Assembly: GCF_900182605.1 (NCBI RefSeq)
Contig: NZ_FXTB01000001.1
Location: 1,182,083-1,246,082, forward strand
Source of the DNA: Saccharicrinis carchari
GTDB taxonomy: Bacteria > Bacteroidota > Bacteroidia > Bacteroidales > Marinilabiliaceae
Reading direction: 5' to 3'
Length of the DNA stretch: 64,000 nt
How positions within the stretch are numbered: the stretch's first letter is position 1; the number at the start of each line of letters is the position of its first letter. This document shows, piece by piece, positions 26,827-35,172 of the stretch. A model generated the notes under the pieces. That model saw only the letters and a list, made by a program, of their open reading frames with translations. It was not told the origin of the DNA and ran no database searches. The position numbers and the translations under genes are program-made.

Positions 26827-27633
26827 CTAAAAAAAACATGCAGGTTCTTTGCGTGCCTGGCAATGCGTAGTTAACATCTCCACAAAATTATCTATCCATT
26901 CGTTTTTAAATACCCGGGCCTGTGTAGGGCATCTTTTAACGCAAGCGCAGCACCAAATGCATTCCTCTTTTTTGGTTAGCACCTCCGCACTAACCGTAAT
27001 GGCATCAGCAGGACATACCTCGCCACAAATGCCGCACAGTATGCAATCATCCACAAGGGTTTCGGGCGATAATAAGGGTATGGCCGGATGTTCCTTAAAC
27101 GGATAATTTCCCGGCAAACGACTTCTGTGGAGCATTTTATAAGAGGTAGATTCCTGTATCTTTATTTTGATTTCCCGGGCAAAGCTGCGGCATTGTTCCA
27201 TATCCTCCTTGTCGGGTCGCTGATGAGCTATCGGGTTTTCCTCCGAGGAGTAGGAATGCTCGCCAATAAAAGCAGCGGCTGCCATCACCTTAAAACCGCA
27301 TCCTGTAACCATGTCGTTCAGTTCGAGAAGGGCATCATCGAAATGTCGATTTCCATAAACGACCACCGGCACAGCAAGCGAACCGTCGGACTGCAGCTTT
27401 TGTAGTTTTTCGGCCACCAAAAGGGGTACCCGTCCCCTATAAACAGGAACACCGATAATACTTAAACTATCCCTTTCAATTTTATGCTGAAAAAGGTCGC
27501 TTTCTTCGTCAGCCAGGTTGTGTTCCACTGTCCTTTTCCATTCCAGGTTTCGGCCTATTGCCTTAACAATTTTTTTTGTGTTTCCTGTGGCCGAAAAATA
27601 AATCAAATTTACCTTTGATAGGGAGGTTTCCAT
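26827..27633 (-). CDS. EFR1-family flavodoxin-ferredoxin protein
   Basis: A 268-residue cytoplasmic redox protein. The N-terminal flavodoxin-like domain (about 8-155) has the FMN phosphate loop YFSATGNTKKI near 12-22. The C-terminal part carries two 4Fe-4S clusters: CILCGICGEVCP near 195 and CIWCCACVKRCP near 224, both CxxCxxCxxxCP. Such EFR1 proteins are thought to move electrons between flavin and iron-sulfur partners in anaerobes. Only four bases separate its ATG from a 17-bp palindrome, suggesting specific repression. It is divergent from the carboxynorspermidine gene. Confidence 0.88.
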   Translation of the reverse strand: METSLSKVNLIYFSATGNTKKIVKAIGRNLEWKRTVEHNLADEESDLFQHKIERDSLSIIGVPVYRGRVPLLVAEKLQKLQSDGSLAVPVVVYGNRHFDDALLELNDMVTGCGFKVMAAAAFIGEHSYSSEENPIAHQRPDKEDMEQCRSFAREIKIKIQESTSYKMLHRSRLPGNYPFKEHPAIPLLSPETLVDDCILCGICGEVCPADAITVSAEVLTKKEECIWCCACVKRCPTQARVFKNEWIDNFVEMLTTHCQARKEPACFF

Positions 27634-27636
27634 GCT

Positions 27637-27653
27637 ATACTAAAATTTAGTAT
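27637..27653. promoter_or_regulatory. 17-bp palindrome at the EFR1 start
   Basis: Arms ATACTAAA and TTTAGTAT flank one base. On the minus strand a TAATTTTG box (complement of 27656-27663, matching TAnnTTTG) adjoins it, so transcription would start inside the palindrome, a typical repressor position. Confidence 0.5.
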
Positions 27654-27778
27654 GGCAAAATTAAGAGAACAAACCGGAAAGCCATAAAAAACCATATCCC
27701 CCGCTTTCCAAATTTCAATTTTTAATCTTTCTTTGCTAACTTAAGCGATTAATCTAAAACATATATTTTTTATTTAGG

Positions 27779-28972
27779 ATGGGAAAAGTATTGATAATTG
27801 GAGCCGGAGGCGTAGGCACGGTGGTAGCCACCAAAATGGCCGGGCTGCCCGAAGTTTTTACAGAAATAATGTTGGCCAGTCGTACAAAGAGCAAGTGCGA
27901 TGCCATTGCCGAAAAAATAGGTGGCAATAAAATTAAAACTGCAAAAGTTGATGCCGACAATGTGCCCGAATTAGTTGAACTGATAAAGTCGTTTGGTCCG
28001 GATTTGCTTGTAAACGTTGCCTTGCCTTACCAGGATTTACACATTATGGACGCTTGTTTGGAAGCCGGCGTATCCTATTTAGATACGGCCAATTATGAGC
28101 CTTTGGACGAAGCCAAATATGAATACAAATGGCAATGGGCCTATCAGGATAAATTTAAAAAAGCAGGATTGACTGCCATATTAGGATGCGGTTTCGACCC
28201 TGGAGTAACAAGTGTTTTTACGGCCTATGCCGCCAAACACCATTTTGATGAGATACATTACCTGGATATTGTAGACTGCAACGGGGGTGATCATGGTAAA
28301 GCCTTTGCCACTAATTTTAATCCGGAGATAAACATCCGCGAGGTAACCCAAAAAGGTAAATATTGGCAGGATGGCCAATGGGTGGAGTCTGAGCCGCATG
28401 AAATACACAAGCCATTAACCTATCCCAACATTGGCAGCCGCGAATCGTATCTCATTTATCACGAGGAACTGGAGTCGCTGGTAAAAAACTTCCCTACGCT
28501 TAAAAGAGCACGCTTTTGGATGACTTTTGGGCAAGAGTACCTTACCCACTTAAGGGTAATACAAAACATTGGAATGGCCGGAATAAAACCCATCCTATAC
28601 GAAGGAAAGGAAATTGTACCTATCCAATTTTTGAAAGCAGTATTACCCGACCCGGGCGAACTGGGCGAAAATTATACGGGCGGAACATCCATTGGCTGCA
28701 GGATAAGAGGCATAAAGGACGGTGTGGAACGCACCTATTATGTTTATAATAATTGCAGCCATCAGGTGGCCTACGAAGAAACCGGAGCACAAGGTGTGAG
28801 CTATACCACAGGTGTACCCGCAACCATTGGTGCAATGATGTATTTGCAAGGTTTGTGGAAAAAGCCGGGTGTGTTTAATGTGGAAGAGTTTAACCCGGAT
28901 CCATTTATGGAACAACTCAACAAACTAGGGCTGCCTTGGGTAGAAGAGTTTAACGTAGATTTGGAGTTATAG
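27779..28972 (+). CDS. Carboxynorspermidine/carboxyspermidine synthase (saccharopine dehydrogenase family)
   Basis: A 397-residue enzyme that condenses aspartate semialdehyde with diaminopropane or putrescine using NADPH. The N-terminal Rossmann motif VLIIGAGGVGTVVATKM (4-20) and the segments LDTANYEPLDEAKYEY, LGCGFDPGVTSVF and DCNGGDHGKAFATNFNPEINIRE are those of this family rather than lysine-forming saccharopine dehydrogenases. The decarboxylase of the next step is encoded 267 bp downstream on the same strand, completing the aminopropyl-transfer-free route to polyamines found in many gut and marine Bacteroidota. Confidence 0.92.
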   Translation: MGKVLIIGAGGVGTVVATKMAGLPEVFTEIMLASRTKSKCDAIAEKIGGNKIKTAKVDADNVPELVELIKSFGPDLLVNVALPYQDLHIMDACLEAGVSYLDTANYEPLDEAKYEYKWQWAYQDKFKKAGLTAILGCGFDPGVTSVFTAYAAKHHFDEIHYLDIVDCNGGDHGKAFATNFNPEINIREVTQKGKYWQDGQWVESEPHEIHKPLTYPNIGSRESYLIYHEELESLVKNFPTLKRARFWMTFGQEYLTHLRVIQNIGMAGIKPILYEGKEIVPIQFLKAVLPDPGELGENYTGGTSIGCRIRGIKDGVERTYYVYNNCSHQVAYEETGAQGVSYTTGVPATIGAMMYLQGLWKKPGVFNVEEFNPDPFMEQLNKLGLPWVEEFNVDLEL

Positions 28973-29022
28973 AGTCAAAATGTACAGGAGCATTTCATTT
29001 AAATATTTTTTTTAAATCACCC

Positions 29023-29057
29023 TTTAACCTTGTTTGCTTTTAGCAGACAGGGTTAAA
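29023..29057 (+). promoter_or_regulatory. Hairpin between the two polyamine genes
   Basis: TTTAACCTTGT (29023-29033) pairs with ACAGGGTTAAA (29047-29057) with one G-U, and an inner TGCT/AGCA adds to the stem. No T-run follows, so it is more likely a processing or regulatory hairpin than a terminator. Confidence 0.35.
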
Positions 29058-29239
29058 TACACACCAGATGCGAAAGAGATTATTTAAAAACCATTGAATT
29101 ACAGATGTTTTAAAGTTAATACAGTCAATAATTTGCATCCTCGTATTTAATATACGTTGTGCATATTAAGACAGATTTGCCTTTATCTTTCCTTATTTAA
29201 ACTCTTATCAATTAATCTTTTATCAAATAGTCGTAAAAA

Positions 29240-30382
29240 ATGTCCATCAATTATACGCATATCCCCTCCCCTTGTTTTGTGCTGAATGAAGATCTGTTAC
29301 GCAAAAACCTTGCATTAATAAAGTCAGTGAAGGACAGCACGGGGGTTGAGATTATACTTGCCTTTAAATCCTTTGCCATGTGGGGTGCTTTTCCTGTTAT
29401 CAGGGAATATATTCCTTCGGCCACCGCCAGCTCCCTTAATGAAGCACAGCTGGCCTTTGAGGAAATGGGAAGTAAAGCACACACCTATGCCCCGGCATAT
29501 ACCGATGGTGATTTTGATAAAATTTTACCGTATAGCAGCCATATTACCTTTAACTCAATAGGTCAGTTTCAGAGGTTTAAATGCAAAGTACTTAAACATC
29601 CGGAGGCTATTTCGATGGGTCTGCGCATCAACCCCGAACACTCCACTGTAAAAACGGATTTATACAACCCGGGCATACCCGGATCCAGATTGGGCATCCC
29701 ATCTTCCGAAATGCCTGAACTATTACCTGATGGTATCGAGGGTTTGCATTTTCATTCCTTGTGCGAATCCAACTCATACCACCTGGAAAAAACCCTAGAG
29801 GCAGTAGAGCAAAAGTTCGGTCAATTTCTGCCGCAGATAAAATGGCTGAACATGGGTGGCGGACACCTGATGACACACAAAGATTACGATATAGATCATT
29901 TGATAAGCGTACTGAAAGCTTTTAAAGACAAATGGGGTTTGCACCTTATACTTGAGCCCGGCAGCGCTTTCAATTGGGGAACAGGCGTTTTGGCAAGCAC
30001 CGTAATCGACATCGTTAGTAACCACGGTATTAAAACCGCCATGCTCGATGTGTCCTTTGCCGCGCACATGCCCGATTGTCTTGAAATGCCTTATCAACCG
30101 ACTATTGTAAACGCCAGTATCGGTGCCATCAAAAATAAGCATGTGTATAAAATGGGAGGCAACAGCTGCTTGGCCGGAGATGTTATGGGCGATTATTCCT
30201 TTGAGAAGGAACTACAAGTGGGCAACCGCATTGTGTTCGAGGATATGATTCATTACACCATGGTTAAAACCACCATGTTTAACGGCGTTACACATCCCTC
30301 TATAGGTATTTGGAGTAACAAAAAAGGCTTTACTTTATTGCGCGAATTTGGGTATATCGACTTTAAAAATCGTTTGGGATAA
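29240..30382 (+). CDS. nspC: Carboxynorspermidine decarboxylase
   Basis: A 380-residue PLP enzyme of the alanine-racemase-fold decarboxylase group. It removes the carboxyl group from carboxy(nor)spermidine, giving (nor)spermidine. The PLP lysine lies in ILAFKSFAMWGAF (near residue 42). Other family segments are GLRINPEHS, FHSLCESNSY, LNMGGGH, LEPGSAF and the catalytic GNSCLAGDVMGDY near 307-319. It follows the dehydrogenase gene with 267 bp between them, enough for a separate promoter. The start at MSINYTHIPSPCFVL is the only good one. Confidence 0.94.
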   Translation: MSINYTHIPSPCFVLNEDLLRKNLALIKSVKDSTGVEIILAFKSFAMWGAFPVIREYIPSATASSLNEAQLAFEEMGSKAHTYAPAYTDGDFDKILPYSSHITFNSIGQFQRFKCKVLKHPEAISMGLRINPEHSTVKTDLYNPGIPGSRLGIPSSEMPELLPDGIEGLHFHSLCESNSYHLEKTLEAVEQKFGQFLPQIKWLNMGGGHLMTHKDYDIDHLISVLKAFKDKWGLHLILEPGSAFNWGTGVLASTVIDIVSNHGIKTAMLDVSFAAHMPDCLEMPYQPTIVNASIGAIKNKHVYKMGGNSCLAGDVMGDYSFEKELQVGNRIVFEDMIHYTMVKTTMFNGVTHPSIGIWSNKKGFTLLREFGYIDFKNRLG

Positions 30383-30634
30383 AGAGAAATGGGATGACAT
30401 AATACCGCCTACTCATCCCAAATAGACCTAGGGATCCGAAGTTAAATCGGTGGGTAAAATGCCAAGCACCTATTCCAAGCGTGTCGATTACATGGCTGTA
30501 CACAAACAAGGGCCAAGAACCACCAATAGTACAAACCCTCTACACAACACGGCAAACCATGCTGCCCAAAACCATACCTAGATTAGCGTTTTGATATCGA
30601 CAGACAGCATAAAGCTTATGAATAATAATAGGTA

Positions 30635-31297
30635 CTACTCCCCCGATCGGATAAACTGCCATATCCGCATCGCTTTATTTTTACCTATTCCGGATACCTG
30701 TGCCAGTTCAACTTCGCTGGCAGACATTATCCTATCTATGCCTTTAAAGTGTTTCATCAGTGCATTGGCCAGTTTTGGCCCTATCAAGGGTAATCCCTGT
30801 AAAAAATAAAGTTGCTGCTTTTGAAGTGTCTTTGGTTTGTAACCATACCGTTGAACCATGAAGGTATCTTTGGGGTTTTGTTCTGCAATCCGCATAATCA
30901 TATTAGCCGTATCGCTATTATTAGCCGAATAATTAATGGGTATCTGCCACGATAGCGAAACCGACAGCAAAGCGCCTCTAATAGCTTCTCGCGAAACATT
31001 ATGAACGGTATGGTAAGGGTTTCCTTCGATGAGCAAACTAGTTACATAGCCACTTTTTTGTAATAATACACATTGTTTGAATAAGCGGCCTTGCATCAAG
31101 GAAAGCACAAAATCATCTTTCGATTTCCGTTCTACAATGATACTGTCATTGACGATATAATCTCCCGCTTTTAAACTTGTCAACTGCACATCGCATCCCA
31201 ACTGGCATAACAGATCAGGTATCCCGGAACGCTCCTCGCGGTAATCGACAACGATGGTTGGTATGTTAACTTGTTTACCCACACTTAAATATAACAA
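30635..31297 (-). CDS. ERCC4-type nuclease with helix-hairpin-helix tail (XPF/Mus81-like)
   Basis: A 220-residue DNA-repair-type nuclease. The ERCC4 catalytic signature is present: D18 in VVDYRE, GDY with D46, and the VERKSKDD motif (55-62), the ERKxxxD-type site of XPF/Mus81 nucleases. The C-terminal 60 residues contain two helix-hairpin-helix motifs (GLPLIGPKLANALMKHF and VSGIGKNKAMRIW), which bind branched DNA. This is the compact domain pair of archaeal and eukaryotic structure-specific nucleases; bacterial versions are scattered and their role is poorly known. It stands alone between the polyamine genes and the TonB receptor. Confidence 0.88.
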   Translation of the reverse strand: MLYLSVGKQVNIPTIVVDYREERSGIPDLLCQLGCDVQLTSLKAGDYIVNDSIIVERKSKDDFVLSLMQGRLFKQCVLLQKSGYVTSLLIEGNPYHTVHNVSREAIRGALLSVSLSWQIPINYSANNSDTANMIMRIAEQNPKDTFMVQRYGYKPKTLQKQQLYFLQGLPLIGPKLANALMKHFKGIDRIMSASEVELAQVSGIGKNKAMRIWQFIRSGE

Positions 31298-31526
31298 TAA
31301 TTAGCTTATGGCACTATTAAATAACGGTTTACTGTCAAATACCTTCCGTAATATATTGATCATTAAAATAGTAGAGGTTCGGGCACATAGCAACCCCCCT
31401 TAACAAAGGGAGTAATTCATAGACCTGGCCGATTAATTTTGTTTTAGCGGGATGGACTGTATGCATTGACCATGGAAGGAGGATGACCAGGAAGTGTTCT
31501 TCTTCTCTATCGAAAAGATGCGGTAA

Positions 31527-31563
31527 AAAAAAGAGACTGCCTTATTCAGGAGCAGCCTCTTTG
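31527..31563 (-). terminator. Terminator of the YfiR-TonB operon
   Basis: An interrupted stem (31531-31540 with 31552-31563, single mismatched base pair) reads into an A-run at its left, a T-run on the minus strand, about 28 bp after the receptor stop codon. Confidence 0.75.
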
Positions 31564-31590
31564 TAGGACATTCATCTCATTTCTCTCAAT

Positions 31591-34008
31591 TTAAAAACTC
31601 ACATTAAATCCGGCAAAGTATAAACTTCCAATGTTATCCATAAAAATATATTCTTGTTTGTCGTTATTTAATATGTTTCTGCCATTGACAAACAAGTTAA
31701 CTTTATCGTTAACCTTGTAACTCACTTTAGCATTCAATAAAAACTTGGCCTCCATAGATCCGGTATAATTTAAATTGCCAAGGGCGAGTCTTGACTCTTG
31801 CGCATCGTACATGGTATATAAATTATACTTGTCGTAGTAGTATGCTTGCGCGTTAACACTTAATTTAGCAGTTGGTTTATAGGTTAAAGCTACACTACCC
31901 CAGAATGAAGGTATAGCTTCGTTATCCACATCATCCTTAAATGTGCTTGGATCAGGCTGAATAGCAGAGCTATAACTTGGTTGGGGAGGAATATTCGAGC
32001 CCATCGTTCCACCCGATTGAACGTACGTGATATATTGCATAATATCGTCGGTCATACCTGGTATATAGGCATTACCTTGCCTATTCGCGATATCAAACAT
32101 GTTGGCATCCTGGAAGTTGTCCACTGTTGATTTTTGATAGGTCATGTGAGCCTTCAGGATTAGCTTCTCGGACAACACCATATCAGCACTAATGCTCAAC
32201 CCATATTGTTTACTTTTTAAATCAAGTGGCCTATACGATTCATACACTGACGTTACCGGGGCAATAGTTGTTGGATCAGAATATACAACTGTTCTCATAC
32301 TGTCCGGCATCAAAGCACTATAATCTTTCGCTTTATTATAAAATGCTTCGATGTCAATAAGTATTTTTCTTGTGGGTCGTGTTCTAAAACCAATTTCCAG
32401 CATGTCCATAGTCATCATAGACGGATCCGGGTTTCCCATAAAATGAATATACTCCGGCGAGCTCAATCCTTCACTACTCCAAATATATGAGCTATAGGCA
32501 TCAACAACAAATGTACTTTGGTTGGCACGGGAATATACGGCTCTTAACAAGTTGTTTTCATTTATTTTATAGGATGATATGAACTGATAGGAAGGTATTA
32601 TTTTATCTGGCACCTCATATTTTTCGGCTCTCAAAGCCGCCACCAACCTTATTTTTTCAGTTGGGTTATAGTCCAGTCTTCCACTAACCGCATAATTTCT
32701 TAACGCTTCCCTTCCATTAACAAATCCTTGGCCAATGAAATCGATATGTTCCCTATCGTCATAATATACAGACTGGTAACTAAGCCCCGGACGAAAACTA
32801 AACTTGTCCCATTTAAATAAATAATCCAAATGTACATTGTACTGTTCGGTATCTTGCTTCCATCCTTTTATACCTTTAGATAAATCCTGCTCAATATTGT
32901 TAAGACTTGCCTGTAAATTAAATCCGTATATCTTACCGGCCAGGTTTATAAAATACCCTTGCGCATTACGCACGTTGTAAGGCGTTGGGGTGTCGCCTAT
33001 GGTAGAGGTCATGGCTTCCGATTCCAAATAGCCTCCGCTCAGGTTAAAGTTGAGCTTAGTGTTTGCGGCAAAATAGATATATGCATTTACCCCCATTTTC
33101 TCCTTGGCTCTGTTTGGTTCTTCTATCATTTCATATATATCTTCGGAACTCCATCCCTCAGCTATTCTGCGTTGCTGATAATCTGCCAATGAAAGGAACT
33201 TATCATCGTATAGTGCGTACACCTCATCCGTATTTCTGTCACGTTGTTCGTATGAGGTGGAAAAGCCTGCAGATATTTTATCGTTCAATTTCTTGCTGAT
33301 GCTAAAATCACCAATATAGGTTGATTGTGTTCCTCCCTGAAAATTGGCGGAAACAAGTGGAGTGTCTTGGGTAATATCTTTAGTAATCAGGTTAATTACA
33401 CCATTAACTGCATTGGGACCGTATAGTGCGCTGGATGGTCCGCGTACCACTTCAATCCTATCGAGTTCTCCAAGGCTTACGGGTAATGTTTCCCATAGTA
33501 TACCACCCATACCATAATTGAACACCGGACGGCCATCAATCATCACAAGGGTTGTCGTATTTTCGGCATACAATAGCACATTGTTCATGGGCATGTTCTG
33601 CCCACCTCTGATGTGTACATCATAATTACCGTTGGTTTTTTCCCTTACAATAACGCCGGGCACAAGGCGCAATGCCTCTTCAATGGAGGTAGCTCCGGAT
33701 GCATTGATCTCATCGTAGGTAAGTACGGTGGTAGATAACGGCGAGTCAAATACGCTTTCGGCAGATTTGGATGCAGAAGTAACATCTTTATTCAAAAGTA
33801 GTTCATACAAATCTTCCATTGAAGAAGCACCTACTAACTCCATTAGTTTTATTACGTCGGCAAGATCGTAGGACAAGAGGTCATCCATACTCATCTCAAG
33901 GACTTCTTCTCGGGTTATTAGGTCAATATTTTTGGGGGATTGTTGTGCTGCCCCTGACAAGGCAATTAACCCAAATAAAAATACGATAATATATTTTTTC
34001 TGTAACAT
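31591..34008 (-). CDS. TonB-dependent outer membrane receptor
   Basis: An 805-residue receptor. A signal peptide (1-21) is followed by a short helical segment (about 28-80, LSYDLADVIKLMELVGASS...) ending in VTSASKSAES, an N-terminal motif seen in receptors that are paired with YfiR proteins. The plug domain (about 85-215) contains IEEALRLVPGVIV and VEVVRGPSSALYGPNAVNGVINLIT-like signatures, and the rest is a 22-strand barrel ending in FAGFNVSF. No SusD partner is adjacent, so a polysaccharide substrate is not implied. It sits 19 bp after YfiR in one operon. The ligand is unknown. Confidence 0.92.
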   Translation of the reverse strand: MLQKKYIIVFLFGLIALSGAAQQSPKNIDLITREEVLEMSMDDLLSYDLADVIKLMELVGASSMEDLYELLLNKDVTSASKSAESVFDSPLSTTVLTYDEINASGATSIEEALRLVPGVIVREKTNGNYDVHIRGGQNMPMNNVLLYAENTTTLVMIDGRPVFNYGMGGILWETLPVSLGELDRIEVVRGPSSALYGPNAVNGVINLITKDITQDTPLVSANFQGGTQSTYIGDFSISKKLNDKISAGFSTSYEQRDRNTDEVYALYDDKFLSLADYQQRRIAEGWSSEDIYEMIEEPNRAKEKMGVNAYIYFAANTKLNFNLSGGYLESEAMTSTIGDTPTPYNVRNAQGYFINLAGKIYGFNLQASLNNIEQDLSKGIKGWKQDTEQYNVHLDYLFKWDKFSFRPGLSYQSVYYDDREHIDFIGQGFVNGREALRNYAVSGRLDYNPTEKIRLVAALRAEKYEVPDKIIPSYQFISSYKINENNLLRAVYSRANQSTFVVDAYSSYIWSSEGLSSPEYIHFMGNPDPSMMTMDMLEIGFRTRPTRKILIDIEAFYNKAKDYSALMPDSMRTVVYSDPTTIAPVTSVYESYRPLDLKSKQYGLSISADMVLSEKLILKAHMTYQKSTVDNFQDANMFDIANRQGNAYIPGMTDDIMQYITYVQSGGTMGSNIPPQPSYSSAIQPDPSTFKDDVDNEAIPSFWGSVALTYKPTAKLSVNAQAYYYDKYNLYTMYDAQESRLALGNLNYTGSMEAKFLLNAKVSYKVNDKVNLFVNGRNILNNDKQEYIFMDNIGSLYFAGFNVSF

Positions 34009-34027
34009 GATATTATTTTTTTGTAGT

Positions 34028-34531
34028 TTAGTTAATTTCGATACCGAGTGATATAAGTTTTGGGTCTACATTGAGCCCGTGAGAAGTAATATTAGACTTT
34101 TTAATCTCAAATTTTAATTTACCTCCCTGCATAACATAATTAATGCCGGCGCCCCTTGCACAATAGTTTGTATTTTCGGTGATAATCAATGTAGGTTTGC
34201 CCTTGAAATACGAGGTCAACTGCTTCATATTACCCGAGGCTTTGCCGGAGAGAAATATAATATTGGCATTGGGTACCTCCGACGGGCTGCTGACATGCCT
34301 TACAACAATAATTTTGTTGTTTACCTTACGGCTCGAGGCCAGCTTATTGAGTTCTTCAATGATTGGGTCGTTTCCGTAAACACCAATTATAAACTCCCTT
34401 TCTGTGTCTTGGTTTGGCCATTCGATGTATTTGGCAAAGTTAAACATAAACAATGCTTTAAACATCGGTTCCTGACCATTAAGCGATAGTGATAACACAA
34501 TCATAAACGCTGTGATCAATGGTTTTTTCAT
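34028..34531 (-). CDS. YfiR family periplasmic protein
   Basis: A 167-residue secreted protein (signal peptide 1-19, cleaved near NGQ). The sequence KALFMFNFAKYIEWP (25-39), IGVYGNDPIIEEL and the late GAGINYVMQGGKLKFEI match the YfiR (DUF4154) family. In Pseudomonas YfiR is a periplasmic repressor of the diguanylate cyclase YfiN; no cyclase or kinase is next to this gene. It is first in an operon with the TonB receptor, a recurring Bacteroidota pair, so it more likely works with that receptor (inference). Confidence 0.88.
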   Translation of the reverse strand: MKKPLITAFMIVLSLSLNGQEPMFKALFMFNFAKYIEWPNQDTEREFIIGVYGNDPIIEELNKLASSRKVNNKIIVVRHVSSPSEVPNANIIFLSGKASGNMKQLTSYFKGKPTLIITENTNYCARGAGINYVMQGGKLKFEIKKSNITSHGLNVDPKLISLGIEIN

Positions 34532-35172
34532 TACTTTTGGGTTTGATTTTTTTTAACTTGTAAATTAATATGCTCTTATTCGCATTATCGAATCTATGGT
34601 TCCAAACATTTTATATTTGGTTTTTTTAAGTTACTTCGTTTATTGATCCCAAATAAGCATGTTGCATGGAGTTTAAAATAGGACCTACCACACTTAACCT
34701 ATTTATCATCGCTGTTTTTGTTGATCTTTTGATCTGATATGGCAATGGTTCAACTTTAATAAGAAAAAAGTTTCCTGTTTATTTTTATAATTTTCTTATT
34801 TACACGAACAGTTTACTTTTTGTGTCGAATGATTCATCGTTGGGGATTTTTTTCCAGATAGCTTTTAGGGGCTACTCTATGCCTCTACAACAGATTTGTT
34901 GTATCAACCCAATGTTTGATTATTATGATTTTGTATATTTGTACAAAACCATTTAATTAAAAGGTTTGAAAAACACACTCACCATATTATCCGTATTAAC
35001 TTACCGTTTGTTCCTTAACATTAAAAACAGGGACTCTTTTTGTTTGTAATTCTTTCTATTTTTTGTTGCTGATGCATTTTATTCCAAAGCTGATGCTATC
35101 TTGTTTTTTATGTCTCGATGTTTCCGGGGCAAATATTACTATACAATAGTATAATCATCAAAAAGAATTACC
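34532..35172. other. 640-bp regulatory gap between divergent yfiR and tnaA
   Basis: No ORF of note. It contains a TATATTTG box on the plus strand at 34612-34619, a 6-bp-arm hairpin at 34887-34902 and the inverted repeat at 34929-34948. It is very AT-rich and poly-T-rich. The length suggests a complex promoter region or an untranslated leader for the tryptophanase gene. Confidence 0.45.
34929..34948. promoter_or_regulatory. Inverted repeat around a -7 box upstream of tnaA
   Basis: TTTTGTA (34929-34935) and TACAAAA (34942-34948) flank 6 bp. The -7-type box TATATTTG (34934-34941) lies inside, so a protein bound here would control this promoter directly. The leader to tnaA would be about 225 nt. 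Confidence 0.4.

Noticed and set aside
30391-30419. Terminator after nspC
   Set aside because: The GGGATGA/TCATCCC stem has a 15-nt loop and no T-run.
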